From NCBI RefSeq assembly GCF_004027225.2, contig NC_046358.1:6789284-6853283 (forward strand): 64,000 nucleotides of DNA, written 5' to 3'. Each line of letters starts with the position of its first letter. Position 1 is the first letter of the stretch. Positions 25,201-39,900 of this stretch are shown here, piece by piece. The notes below the pieces were generated by a model. That model did no database searches, had not been told where the DNA came from, and saw only the letters and a list, made by a program, of their open reading frames with translations. Source of the stretch: Strigops habroptila. Its lineage: Eukaryota; Chordata; Aves; Psittaciformes; Psittacidae. The translations under genes and the position numbers were made by a program.

Positions 25201-28200
25201 GAGAAGCCAGCTAGCACCCTGCAAGCTCAGGATCTGTGGTCCAGAAAGAATATTAGTAGCACTGAACTGTGATAGTTTTATTCCAGCATAAATTGTACCT
25301 TACAGTGTTAAGGCTTGATTACATATTGGCCTGGTTAACCTTCTGAGTTTCTGAGCTGCTTTTGGAGCAGGTGGAATTTTCACTTCCCCTATTCTTCCTG
25401 TGAAACACTCTCCTTTCTCCCATCTTGCCACCACTGCACATACGTATATCCCTTTGAATTAAATTGTCCTACAGTTGCAGATAGGAAAAGGTGAGTAATC
25501 TGTCTTACGAGACAGAAGAGAAGCAAAAACTGTCTATTTTTTGTTAAAAAAGAGATGGTAGGCATAGTAAAGTAGAACAAGGCCCTTCAATCTAGCCAGT
25601 GGTAGGTTAAACATAGGTAAGATGCGATGTATCCAGTATTTTAGATTATTCATACCATCCCACACAGCTACCAGGAACCTTTGGAGACCTCCTGATAAAG
25701 AAGGCTTTCTCCTAGTTTATCTCCTGGCCATACACTGCATGTGGAAAGGCAATTTTCTGCTTCAGTCTCTGTCCTTCTCTACAAATACTGTGCCTGATGT
25801 TCACTCCAGGAGTTCATAATGGCTGCTTTCACATGTAGCATTTGGACTCTGGAACCATCCCTGTGGCATAGCTTGAGCTGGCACTAGTACCCAACACACG
25901 TTCCTAACATACCCACTTTGCTAGCAGTTAAGAAGCCAAGGATAACACATTCTGCAGGCTCTGTAAGGGTTCCTCCCCTCAAATGCTGAGTCTCAGGCCC
26001 CTGCTTTGCTCGTTGCCTCTGTGTAGGGATGCCTGTGCACAGCTAAACAGCTAACTGCTGATAACTGGAAGCTTATAAATTATTAACTGGAGTATCATTC
26101 CCTCTACTTGCTGTTAGTAGTGGGAACCAGAGGGAAATAACATCATGAGGCACTGCAGCAGGCAGACTTGGGATGTTAGCTGTGGCTTCCACTTACTGTT
26201 GGTGGAGCTTTGCTGCTTCTGTAACCAGCCCTGTAGCTCCTTCTGCATCAAGGGCCTGCATCCTGAGATTCCAAGGATTCTTGTCTTACAGCCCATTTCT
26301 GCTAGGCTGAATTGCATCCCAAGAAAGAGCACTACCTGCAGAGGTGTCTATGACTATATTTAAGACGCTTGCCAGCATTTGCAAATGTGCATCTTGATTA
26401 AGCACAGCCACATGGCTTTATGAAAATTGTGTTGCAAAAGCAGACTGATGTCCTAAAGCACCTGCTACAAAAGAGGAGATTTCCTTTGGTGTTAGCAGTG
26501 CTCTCAGTGGATTCTTCTCTCAGGTCATTAGGCTTGGTGGGGCCATCACACAGGGTGACATCTTGACTTGTATCTGGTTTTAGACTGCACAACAGGAAAG
26601 GACTGCATAAGTATTTCTCCTAACAGGTGGGTTCCCATTACTCTTTGATCAATAAGTTAGTTGTGTAAAAATTAGTACTCCTAGAGAGGAGAGATTAACA
26701 GCAGTGACTTGTTTCTCTGTTGGGCACTGTGTGAACTCTTCTAATCTCTACAGGTACACTTGGGGCTGTGAACTAATTCCAGATCTGCTTGCCCACTTCA
26801 GTTTTAGCCACATGCCCCTGTCCTGACCATGCCCTCTTAGAGCCTCACCAAGTCATTTTTCCAACCTAACCACTGATCTACAAAGCATCCACTGCCCTGC
26901 ATTAGACCCATATTAAGGTTGTGGAATAGTGGCAATGCTGTTGAACTGCCTAGTGAAACAGGCAGGGACAACTACCTGTCAGTCTACAGCAACAAGAGAA
27001 ATGTCAGCGTCACGGTGTTGATACCGTAACTGGCAGAGACACTTCTCACACAGTCATAATCTGTGTAACTTTAAATACGACCTACATTCAACAGCTTCTG
27101 CTTAAAGCAGGTTGCCTCTGAGAACAGCTGACAATACACCATCATATTGATGGCCAAGTTCAATACCTAGGCAAAAAAAGCCTGGTATAACCCATACAAC
27201 ATCCACCGAAGCAGGTCTGTGTTCAAGCTGCCTATTATGTCAGGCTAGGGCAGATACCAGCACCTGGAATGGTGTCTAGTTCCAGAGGGTCTTGAACACT
27301 TCAAACCAACTGTTTGTAATCACAGAATTCCTAGTACTGAACAAAGATTTGAGTTCCCTTGTTGGTGTAATATGCAATCCACATGTAGCTTTTGCAGTCA
27401 ACACAGCACCATAGGTGACCAATTCCCTTTTTATAGATTAGGTTTAGAGCCAGCTCCAGTCTTTGGTTCATAAATGACCTCTAGAGGACCTTCCTTCATT
27501 CTTTAGGTGCTGGTCTCACTTTAGTAAGAACAGAGACTCCTAGATAATGGCTTGGAGCAAAAGCTGGATCAAAGGGGGTATAATTCACCATGAATTAAAC
27601 CAGGCACTGGGGATGCTGTGTGAATAGGAATGATGGGGGCATGCATATAAAAAAAGCAGCTGGCAGTACATCAATCAAAGGATGTGCTGCCTTATATTTA
27701 TAAATATTTAATTGAAGTTGCACACAAGGAGGGCGACAACAATGCTTCAGAGCTGAAGATATAATACATAACCACTGATTTGACCGGAATCCAGTTCTAC
27801 CTCAGACCCAACTCGCAGCAGTGGATTAAGAGGGGTGGGGGAAGGAAATTCCTACCTTATCCTCGCCACAAAATCACACAAGTATTTTGCACAGCCTGTT
27901 TGAATTCATGTTACAGATCTTACACAATCTTAAAAATCCCTTGCAGAGCAAATATTTAATGTTTGTATGCTTATATGTTTGCAAGAGACAGTGCCCATAT
28001 GCAAAACTGTGCTTCTGCATTTATGCATACACTTCTGCTTTTATGCATGCATATGGGGATTAGCATGTAGAATTAGTTCTTTTTCTAATCCTGGTGAAAT
28101 GTGGTAGGACCATTACTGCCAAGAAAGGGAACTTTCATCTCCTTTATACCCTTCATATTACTCTTCACTAATGGGCTGTGCCTCAATAATTATAGCTCTG

Positions 28201-31200
28201 GAAGGAAAAAAGTTGACCTGGGCTTACCTATTGTAGAGCTACCATGGAGACAGGATATTAGCATTGCCGTGGAGATGAAAGCACAGGCAAGTTACATGGA
28301 TTCTAGTAACCGTTGAAAAATATATGAACTATTTAAAAAGCAAAATGTTTAAGGTATGAGGTCTCAGTTCTTCACTCCATCCAAGGAAAGTACTAAGTAT
28401 GCACAGCAGAGCTGCAAAAGATGCTGTGGCAATCCCACAGCTGGCAGACAGCCTTCCCAAAGCACAGGTTCAGCTACAGACTCTTATTCTGCCACCTTGT
28501 TTTTCTCTTCCTCCTTTCCTTGCTTTCATTTTACTGTTCATGAGGTATCCAATTCTTCTGCTGATGGAGACAGCCACGTACCCTTATGTAGCTGTTTTCA
28601 GCCCTTTTTCAGCCTCCAGGAAAAAGACAGTAACCAACTGAAATACTCCTCCTACCTCCTCAGGCATTGGGATCTAAAATGCCTGACTTTAATATCAATC
28701 AGCACTAAGGTACCACAGTAGATTCTCAGACTTGCCTGTTCAATGATTTTTCCCTCCTACTTCATCTATTCCACTGACAGAAAGAGCCTAGAAATCAGCT
28801 GCTGTTTGTAAACATCAGAGAGGCAAGGCAGAGGAAGCCTGGGCATGGATAACACACTGGAGAGAGCTGTGCCTCCCCAAGAATCCCACCAAGCTATTAG
28901 GAAATGAGACAGCAGTAGGTGCACAGGTTGAATCCAGCACGACTCCAGAGTGCAGCTGGAGATTATTTCCTGTACCAGCACAGGTGACAGGGCTGCATTC
29001 ATGGCACAGCCCCAGCATGGAAACTGCTCTCAAACAGCTCACCACCAACATGCCATTGAAAAGCCAGTTTGGAGGTTTCTGAGATAATGCAACTTGAATC
29101 TTTAAATCACTGCTATCATCAAATCCCAGCAATGCAGAAACCATACTCAAACTGCTACATGTCTAACTCCTGAGAGTGTCCAGGATTAAAGTTATAATGT
29201 GTATATCTCCTGGACATGCTGTCAGCACATCAGGTTTCAAAAGCAAGCATAAACTGGAAATACCTGTGCAAAAGCATTTTTCAGATAGTCAAGATAAATA
29301 GAAGAAACTGTACTGATTTCTAGATGTATTGCTTTTTCTCCTGTGAATTATAACTAGCTGATACTCACAGCTAGATGTTTGAAGTACTTTTGGCTGGAAC
29401 CTCCACATTTCAGGTGAGATACAAAGTTAGAGCATCAAATACTTATTCTCATGAAAGCTCTTCTAATATGTGATGTCAGGTCTTAAGCTGTTGAAAACAT
29501 ACATATCCCAAAACTGAGGGAGGACAATGTGGCCATACTCGTTCCTAAATTTCTCTTCTTTGCTTTTGCAAAGAACATTATAATTTCCCACAGGGGCAAG
29601 TGAAGTGCCTCCATGTTGCCCCGTTCCTCCAGCACACCTGGAAACACACATCCGTCTTGCAGAACATAAATCTCTTTGCTCTTTGACCATTTATGCCTTT
29701 TCTGGGCACTTCAGCTCCATTTCAGCAACATCATTTTTCTGTAGGAGGTAGAAGATAGGAGCACATACAGACCACCCCAAAAAAAGGCCTCACAAGCTGA
29801 TTTTTTCTAATTGAAAATCCAAAAATTTAACTTGAGACAACCTAGATGCTTTTTTCAACACTGTCCTTCACAGCTTAGTACCCTCAACCTTTCTCACTGC
29901 AGAAGAGAAAACCTTAGCGCTGTAGCATTGGAGAGCAGTATCCCCTCAGGTAAAACAGTGCTCTAAAAGTCAGCAATGGTGGCCAGAAAATAGCTATTTT
30001 AGTAATAATGATGGGCTATTCACCTACCCCAAGCTGAGCTTCCTGTTGCAATCCATCTTCATTATAAATCCTTTTGGATTTATTGGATATTAGCAATGTC
30101 TCCTTGGACTGCAGCTTCTCCCATGAACCTTCAGTAAACCACTATTATTACCTATATGATTCAAAAAAATCTGCTTGTAGAACAGCATTCTAACAATAGC
30201 ACATATCTGTTAGGAAAAGGAGGTGAATTTTAAGTTAAAAAAAGCTAACCCAAGACATTAATACCTGGACCAGCAGAAGCTGGACTAAATGGCCTTAGAG
30301 GCTCCTTGTAGTCTTTCGCTCCTGCACACTTATACCATCAAACATCCACAGCACTGGTTTTGTGCTGACAGACATCACTGCACACCCTGTATTGTAACTC
30401 AGAAGTTTCAGTACTAAAATTACAATTATTTAGTTACTTACAATGGTAGCACAACCCTCTCCCATCATATGGGAAAATCCTGTGCAGAAGACCCCTTCCC
30501 TCTGTTAACTCCACACTATCCAGGACCACAGCAACTACCACTTGCAGCCCTTGGGATTCAAGGCAAAATACTTCATCAGTAAGTATAAAGACATTAACTA
30601 CAGAAACTCTGACTCTAACAGAGCTTCCCCTGTGCAAAGCTAGACAGCCCCTTCAATACCCCTTTCCAAAGACTGAATCCCTGACCTCTGTGAAGGCTGC
30701 AGGTTTTAAGCACTTTTGGGAACTAGCACACCTGTTTCCCATCCTAAATGTGGTTGAAGGTGCATCTCTTTAGCAATCAGCTTTGAAAGCCTGACCTTAA
30801 TTTCTTGTCTAGAACTTTGTAAGCACTTGAAAGAGAACACTTGGAGCACTGGAGGCTCTGTTCCTTTGCCAGATATTGCTTGTCAGGAAAGCATAGCAAT
30901 CCCCATAGGGAGGCATGGCATGGGGCTCCTGCCTTCTAGTTCTCGTTCTGCTACTGAGACATCCTGGATACACTTGTTCATGAGTCAGCATCTGAATTTC
31001 TTTATTCATGAAACGTGGCTGAACATCCCAATTTTCAGTTTAGTATTTCAATTTTTTTTCAAAATACTTTGAATGAGACATGCTAAGAAAGTAGTGAACA
31101 TTATTACCTGCTGGTACATTTTTCATGTCATTTTTTAGCCTAGCAGTGTATATTCCCAAGACATGTGCTGTCCCTACAAACACACAGAGAAATCAAACCT

Positions 31201-34200
31201 ATTCTATTTCTGAAGCTTCATCCTGACAGGTTTATGAAAGAAATGTTGGTTCTTGCCCAATTGCCTGATGCTTCTATATTAAGAAATTTCATCTCAAAGT
31301 AGTGTCTTGTGTATAGAACCAGTTTTGTTTCTTACAGGGTTTCAGGTTTCTTTCCCTGAAAGCTGCTGTGGAAATACAGTACATCCATGCATATGTTGCA
31401 TGGATATGTTATGCATACATTTCCGTGTTTGTATGAAGTCCAAGTTCTGGTTGCACAGAAAGAGCTGAAAAATGCACAGTTGTAATGTGGCACTTTAAAA
31501 AGTGGAACTCGCTAAAAGCAAATAAATTAGATAAAAGGAGCAACTAAAAGGACAAAAACTTGGAAACTTGAAGAAAATATCACTATCTGAGATAGAAATA
31601 AAATGTATACTAGACATTGTATAAAGACAGCAATCATGCTGAGACATGGGAGCAGCAGCAATGAAGAGTGGAAGTCATCTGGTGAAAATAAAGAGCAATG
31701 TAAATTCTGACAAGTGGCAACATATAAGATGGGTAAAACGATATTTTTTTTTGAATGGGAAATCCATCAAAGTTGACGGAATTGGTAGAAAAGCAAGGTA
31801 TAAAAAGATAAGGTTACTGCAGGAAAGCCATGCATCCCTTAGGTTGACGTGCTATGGAGCAGGACAGGGATGTTCCTGATCAAATCATTCCTTACAGGGG
31901 TTGATCTCAGGAAATCTCAGGTTCAGGAAGGATGTCTCAGAGAAAGTATCATTGCTCAGAAGAAAGGGTTTTAGCACAAATCAGTGCAATGAACAGTAAT
32001 GACTTGCTGGGAGCAGATGACGCTTACCCAGGCATTCAGAGGCAGCTCACGTGTGAACCTGCTCAGCTGCTGAGTGAGCTCAGTGAGTGCTGCTTAAATC
32101 ACCACAGTGCCAGAGCTGCAGGAGAGTGCAAACACACTCTAAAAAGGATCCAGATGAGTGATTTGATTTCTTCCAAACCCAGGGTTGGAAAAAATATGTA
32201 ATGAAAATGGAAGAAGTAGACTGAGGAATAAATATCATTTATAGGGGCTGAGTCAGAGTTTAAGCACAGTCTCCTAGAGGTCTCTGAAGAAGCCCATGAT
32301 GATCCAGCTGGTGACCCACTGGGTATAGTTATCTAAGCTGCAGTTGTGTTCACCAGACAGCACAGGGACTGAGGAATGATGGTGCAACACGTTGTAGCTT
32401 TTAGTGATGGAGGGTGCCAACGGACCGTAATGGCTCCTGACTGGCCTCACCTGGGGTCTCTACCCATGGCTCTGCCCATTGGCCCAGGGCCTCTATTTCG
32501 GCTCTGGCCATAGCCTTTGCTTCCTGCTGGGGCTGTTGTAGGAGTGTGTGTCTTGGGTCTGGTCTTGGGCTCCTTGCTGGATCTTGAGCTTATGTTGTAG
32601 CCTCACCTTGAGTCTTGCCTCTGCCTTCAGCTTCTGGATGTGATTCAGCACCTTATCAACAGGCTGTGCTGAGGTACTGTGAGACTGTGCTGCACTTCGT
32701 AGCTCCTAGCAAATCCTCCACATGGAGTAGCCCTTTTCTTATTGTTCTTCTCTGGCCCATTTGTCTTGGTTCTCTTCCAAAGCATACCAGGGAAAGGAGC
32801 AATAACCTATGCTGTAAAGGGAAGCTAAGGCAGAGCCAGAAGGCTGTTTGGGTTCTGCAATATAAGCTTTCTAAAAGCTTTTAGGAGGACTCATTAATAG
32901 AAGAAATTTTAAGGCCTAAAAATCCTTTATGGGAAAACAGTGCAGGTAAATGTCTTATTTTCCTAATGGGCCATCAGAACACCTCAGAAACCTATTGTGG
33001 CATCTGTATGTACAATTTAGAAGGAGGAGGTGAATAGTGAAGTATCAAGCTGCAGATGCTAAAACAGTCTTGAGATAGTTTAGGCTAGAACTGATGCATC
33101 ACTTCTTGGCATGGATTACAGGACAGACTTCATGCTTGCAAGCATTTTCTGCAGGAAGCGGTTACTGGTCTGTACTGTGCATGCAGGGATCAAAGGAATG
33201 AATGGGCCGTGAGTAGTGATGGGGAGTTCCTCCCTGTTTCTGGAAGCATGTCCCACTTGCACAAATGGCAAACCACTAGAGAGCAGCATTAGATTGGGAC
33301 TTGTGTAGTGTGCTTGTAAATAAAACAATGCATTAGTGTGATGTTTGCAACTAGATAATGGTTTCACATCAGGTTTTGTCAGAACCAGGGAAGCTGTAGA
33401 CCAGCCAGTCTTATTTAGCTCACCCCATGGATACTTTGATACTCTAATATTGAAACTAACCTTTGTAGCTTGTCTCCATGAACCCAACTTTTCCTATGCA
33501 TTAAGCTCAAAAAATATAGTGAAGTTTCTCTTTAGCCTACAACTACTGCAAACCAGACAAAACCAAGTTGGATGTAAAAGCTCTAGCTGATTCTTGTATC
33601 TAGCCATCATCTCAGGCTAAGGCTCACTGATTCCTGTAGTTATCTCCAGTGCAGTCTTTGGAGGTGTGCTTTTCCTTTCTAATATTCCAATACCATTCTG
33701 ACACTGGAAAGGTAAAAGATAAATGGTGGTAAAATAGCAGAGATCACACTGCTGCAGGAGTGGTTTAGGAGGAACAGAGCCCAAACACACATTGGTTTCA
33801 AACTAATTTTAGCATATCTCAGCATTTATACTAGAGATTTTGTATTTAAAAGACTAAATCTTTCCTTTAAATAAAAATGTACCTAAAATGTGGAACTATG
33901 TCAATATGCGCTATGGCATAAGATACTCTAACCTACACTGAAATCAACTCATTACCTTAAAATAATTAGTCTTAGACTGATTAGACTTAGCATTCAAGTC
34001 TTCATGTATCAAGCATACGCTATGATACCTTTTCTATGAAAGGTTTGCTTTTGCTGCTGGGTAACTGGGACAAAGTAAGGACTTAAAAAAATCTTTTTTG
34101 ATTTTGACCTTTTCTAAAAAAGCCAAACCATTTTTTCACACTCGATCAAGGTCAGTGATTTAATTATTCTAAACCAATTAACTGACTGGCAACTGAAAAG

Positions 34201-36941
34201 CAGGAAAGCTCATGTTCTTCTCTCAATCAGTAAATAATGAAGCATGAATTGTATGCATTCACTAATCCTAACATCCCAAAGGACACGATACCTGTAATCA
34301 GATAGCTGTTAAATAACATAATTTTAAACACAAAGGAAGTGGTGTACATGTTTTTATCATTTAACTCTTTTTTTCAGCCTGTTACAATGTAGTGTAGTAG
34401 TTTCATTTAATGGCTATAAAGTTATTTTAAACTGCTCTTCAGCAGAATCTGGTTTCTGTCTAAATGTAGCATAAACCAAAACAGGTTTAAAAGGAATTAT
34501 CATGTAGTAAGTGCAATACTTTCTATTATTGTGAGTTAAAAAAATAGGACTCACTGTAGTAAGAACTGGTCTGTTTAAACATGTAGAGATAACTGAATCC
34601 TCCTGAAAAGTAATAACTTTCCTAAGGTGAATACACAGCTGAGTTAAGCCAACTGCTTGTTCACTAGCAATTGTCTGAGAAGCTGAGCATTAGAGTGATG
34701 TTCCACTGCGTCCTTAGACAATCACATGGCCTTTCGCTCTCCTGAACTTTGTTTTGCTTGAGGTTTGTACACTGTAATGCTTTAGGCAGGGAAAGTGCCC
34801 TCTATACTTTCTCGTTATGGGAAGATCGTTGGGCTGATATTCCTGTTGCTTCTGATGATACCTGTCACAGATACAGAGGTAGGAAAAAAATCTGTGCTTA
34901 AGCACTGACAGGTGTTTGGGTTTTCTACCTTTGTAATTGAATATTATGCCAAGAGGGACTTTGATTACATAGTGAAAGAAGTGCTCATTCTCTTCCATAG
35001 AATGAAGGTGAAACTAAGGAACCATCACTAAGAACATGATAAACATCGTATTAAAATTACTAACAAGCAGCAGTGATAAAATACCTGGCAGATCAAGGAC
35101 AGGGTAGCTAAGAATGAGAAATGGCAAAAGACAGTGTAACAAAAGGCAAACAGGAGAAAGAATGCGACTTACAGCTGTGTAATCAAAGTATTTGGATAGA
35201 TAATAAACCAAGGCCTGAACATTATTCTGCTGGAATATTAAAGCAGACAAAGAGCATCGAAAAGGAAATTTGCATTTGAGACAACTTTTGATAATGTGTT
35301 ATCAGATGATGTGAGACTCTGGTCTATCAATTAGACTTGAAAAATACCCAGTTCTTTCTGGCAGTCAGGAAAATGAATTAAACCATGTGATAAATCTCCT
35401 GACTCAAGGAATGGATATGCAAAACTGCATGGCAGAACTTCAAAGGGCTCTTCCATCCCTCCTTGCTGGAGTGACCCAGCTCCAGGCTCTGCACAATGAT
35501 CTGGTCTTGTTCTCTTGCTTTTATTGTCTCATAACTTCTGCTGTCTCCCCTGTCATTTGTGATGTGCAGCAGCAGAAATGTCCTCTTGTGACTTCCTATG
35601 TCTTTCTTTTGAATTTTGAATAGACTTGGAGGTTGCTCAGAACTGTATGGGAGGAGCTCCGGTTACCAATGCAACGAACTAATGAAGACTTCTGAACATC
35701 ATCCTCTTATCAGCCAAAGCAAAAGGAGTTCTTTACATCTGCTCCTCATTATTGCAGTATAATCTATGTGGAAAGTATAACTGTAGATGAATCATGGAAG
35801 TCACAAAAATGTGGAATACTTGAGAAAGTTTAGGAACAAACTGTTGGTAGGGTAAAATGAAAAATATTAGTAGCAAAGCTTTACAGAATATCAGCTAAAA
35901 GTTTGCTAGCAAAGTACTCCTTAAAAACAAAGAACCAGCCCATACATTTATCTGGAAAGATTCTCTTTGCCATCTTGATCTGCTCTGAACCACATAGATT
36001 CCCCTGAATTCTGCCTTTGCAGGCAATTCCAAAGGTTTTCTTGCTTGCTTCTTAAAGATCTGACACAGCAAATCCTTATGATTTTCTACAGCACCCAAGT
36101 ATTTGTGCAGGGGCTGAAGGTGGGAGGAAGAACCAACACCTGCCTGCCTATGTTGTATTCATGTGGTTTCAGCATGAATATTCCCATTGTGTGGCTCACT
36201 CTGACAGTGTGGGTTTTCTAGGATTTAGCCTGCCTTTCTAGGCTTGTTTCTGTTCATGGACATCAAAGCAAGGAGAGCTTCCCAGGTGGGAAGCCAAAAC
36301 TTTGGGAGCTGGTGGTTTTATTTATTTGTAGGCTCCAGCAAGACACACAGTCACTGCCGGTGGTGATTGGATTGCAAGATATGGTACAGGAAAAACAATT
36401 TCAACCAACAATCAGACTCATCTCTGGCTCCAGCAGATTTCCAGTGCTCCTGGCCAGCAATGCCTGGCTGAGAGCTGTGCACAGAGGGGACAGGCTGACA
36501 GAGCGAGGTGGCTCCTGGTAGCAAGCTGAGGAGTTTCTAGGACAGGTAGTCAGTGGGGATAGATCAGAGTTCCTTGACACTGAGTTTTGCTGTAAACAGA
36601 CTGCTACTAGATATCTTGTCCCTTGCTCAGCAGTAAGGGGACCTGCAGCAGCTCATGGGTGCTTGTTAGAATTAAAGATGAGTCACTTTAAGGTTGCTGG
36701 GGTTTCTTTCCTATTGCTCCACTTCCTCTGTTTTCTGAAGATAAATAAGAAATGAGAGCCTGGAAATTCTCCTGAGAGGTCCTGCAGCTTGTTTGTTTTG
36801 TGAAAATACTTCTTGTTATCTAATTTTGTTACACTTGTCAACCACAGCAGCAGCTTTCCCATAAAACTTGCCCCAAGTAAACTAGCCACAGCTTTGAGAA
36901 CGGAGCTGCAGAGCAGAGAAGATCATCTTGGAAACTTGAAG
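22206..36941. other. Long intergenic stretch without recognised genes
   Basis: About 14.7 kb with no recognisable coding exon, RNA gene or full repeat. A 14-base C run lies at 23,167-23,180. At 30,270-30,310 there is a CR1-like phrase (GCTGGACTAAATGGCCTTAG) that may be an old remnant. Short imperfect copies of CTTCTGC.TTTATGCAT lie at about 28,009-28,055. Open frames of 60-120 residues on both strands have no domains or splice framing. Confidence 0.4.
23167..23180 (+). repeat. 14-base C run
   Basis: Uninterrupted C homopolymer, equivalent to a G run on the minus strand. Similar 12-14 base G runs occur at 5075, 11286 and 55858. Confidence 0.85.
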
Positions 36942-39900
36942 ATGAAGTGTTTTCTTCTGCCAACTCATTTAGCATTTCTTTATAGCTTTGCACTGAGTAA
37001 ACCTCTCCAGGTGTGTCCCTGCTCGCAGATGCTGAGAATTTACATTGCTGCTGCTGAGTTGCTCTATCTTAAAATTAGTTACAAGCTTTTACTGCTGTGA
37101 TTCTACATAATAGAGGTGTTATGCTATGGAGATAAGCATGTATTAAAATATATGCTTCTTTTTTTTTTTCAGATAGCTACAAGAAACAGTGACTTAGGTG
37201 AGTTTGATTGTAATTATTATATAAATAACTAAAGTTTGGAGGGGCTGCTTCTCTATAACTCATGCTCATTATTCAGTAGGTTTTTCTCTCTGAAGTTGTT
37301 TTCCAGCATCAGTGGAAAACAATTCACAGAACTCAGATGTGTTTTAAAGTCACATTCAGTGTGATTAGTTATGCTGTCATGATATAAAAATTAAGAAGAC
37401 TTATTGAGCTGTTGCTACATGAAATGTTCTTTTCCATATGTAGCCTCAGCAAATCAGGATACTTTTCACTTTGATTTCTTTCCTATGTGATAAGGTACTT
37501 TCCTGTCTGCTGTACCCAAGTCTGTTGTACATTTTGTGCATACCTCTTGTCTGTGAAATGTATTCCAAATATTTTGGAGTTAGAACTGTCACAATATCTT
37601 ATGTTAAATTAACAGTTAACCTGGAAATTAATATCTTGCATGAATTCAATATACATGATAAAAATAGTAGTTTCTTTTGTATGATTCATCCCATGTTTGC
37701 AGAGGTCAGTTATGATTTTCTTTAATTCCACAAGCTCTCGTGAAGAGAGCAGTGACTTGTAATACTTAGCCTTCCCCTCTGAAGGGTCCCAAAGCTTCTT
37801 AAGCTGAAGTATATTTAGTCACGACTTTGATTACAGCTGCACTATGACATCTATATTAATATTAATCTCTTCTCTCCAGGAAGCAAGGCAGACTTAACTA
37901 GTCTTAGCATACTGTGAATGCTCCATTCACTTGGTCTTAATATACTAATCCTTTTTTACATTATTGGGAAATGAACTTCAGTGAAGGAAACTTCCAAAGG
38001 CACAAAAGCTTAGTTAGTGTATACCTCTCACCTCCCTTTTGCACATCTTTTTCTTCCTCGGTGCCTTGTATGTTCATTAATTTCTTCATCTGCCAGGCAG
38101 TGAAATAGCTGTGTATGAAGGAGACATCCTCCTGAGAAGAGGACGGCGCAGTGCAATTAACTGTGAGAGCTGTTTATGGCCCAAGTCACAGGATGGGCTA
38201 GTCAAGGTCCCAATTAACATCTCTTCTGATTTCTGTGAGTGTCTGCAAATGGCTGCTGTGAAGTGATTTTCTTCCTGTGGTTTTGTGTTTGTGTGGCATG
38301 CACCAAAAGCAATCGTTGTCCAAATGAGGATTTACTGACATATCTCTTTTGTTGATCTGCTAGCCCTGTGGTAGTCTGGCTAAGACTCCAGACATTTCAC
38401 CTACAGACACTAAAATGTGTGGTTACTTGGGCAGTAGTTGTTACATAAATACCAGCTAACTAATTTTAGCCCATTCGTGTTAGCTACAATGCACTTTGAT
38501 ATTTAGCAAGCACAGAAGAAGAAATAGAATTTGTTCCCATTATGAAAGTAATTTTGTCAAAATTACCACTAGGAGCACTTTTTTAACACACAGATTTGCT
38601 TTCAAATCTTCCATAGATGTATTCCCACACTAGAAATCCTCTAGGGGCAAAAAGGAAGGAAAAATCCTTGGAGATATATTTTCCCTTATTATTTCCCTCT
38701 AGTCAGTCAATAGCTCTGTTCTGTGCAAAAGGCTGCAGGACCAATGCCTTAATCTAGAAGACTTTGTATGGGCTGTGCAGGTCTTCCATCTCTCCCCTGC
38801 TGAGGCTTCCATACAGACCCTTCATAAATGATCTTACCTTGAAAGAAAAATGCATGGGAGTGAAAAACAGCCTGTGCCTGATTCCCATTCCTGGAGAAAG
38901 GGAATCTGTGTTATCATTTGAGCTGAGGGAAGCCCAGTCTCTCTGTTATCCAGGTTGCTTCTCTCCCATGTGCTTCCAGAGCTGCAGCATATACTCTTGT
39001 GGTTAGGTGAGGGTCATTCTGTCTACCTCCTTCTCTTCAAACTTTAAAGATGAGGAAATTGAGATACAAATCAGTCGTAGATGAACACTGACTAAGCCAA
39101 AAGAGGTCAAAATGTTCCAAATGAGATAAACACTCTAATTTTATTTGGTACTTGAATAGAAACACTGTGATCTTCAGAGCCTCTGAACGCTGGCTGTCTC
39201 AAGTGATTCCAAGGAGGGTATGGACATTTCTTATAAACAAAACACGTTTTTTGGTGCTTAGCTCTAGGCAGATGGCTCATTTGGGTTACTGTAATCCAAC
39301 TATTTGTATCTGAAACTGTCATTTTTTATTCTAATGGAAGAAACAATGCCAGTCTTTTGCTTTCCATCAGCTGTCTCCTATAGAACATGCAAAAGGGCCA
39401 GCCACAATTCTTGCATCTCCCTTTAAACGTACAATCAACTCCAAGATTTCAGAAGGCTTTGTGCCCTTTTCTTTATTCTACTTCTCTGATAAAAAGCTAA
39501 TGAGTGCTGTGAAGTTTTAAAGGAATGCAGCCCATCAATGCCCCTTCTTGATGAACCAAGGAAACTTTCTCCTGGCCTCTTTCTAGCGATGACAGAGAGG
39601 TCTTGGATTGCTGATGCTCTGCAAGAGATCTCCACGCTGACCTGTGTGCAGTTTGTAAACCGCACTACAGAAAAGGACTATGTGTATGTTGAACGTGGGC
39701 AGAGGTAAGCTCCTCATCTCCTGAAAGCAAAAGCACTCAAAAGGTCCTTCAGCTGCTTTTCTGATTTCACTTGAATTTAAGTAATTGCCCTTTTTGTTTC
39801 TAAGAGTCAAGATTCAGAGAACAGGTGTAATCTTTCATTTTTCCTTAGACATACTGGTAGTTACATCAGTTAATGGACTGCAGGAATAGATGTATGTGTG

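Noticed and set aside
37471-37725. 84-residue plus-strand ORF in astacin intron 2
   Set aside because: Hydrophobic and open, but in the wrong phase for the neighbouring exons and lacking a usable donor at its end.
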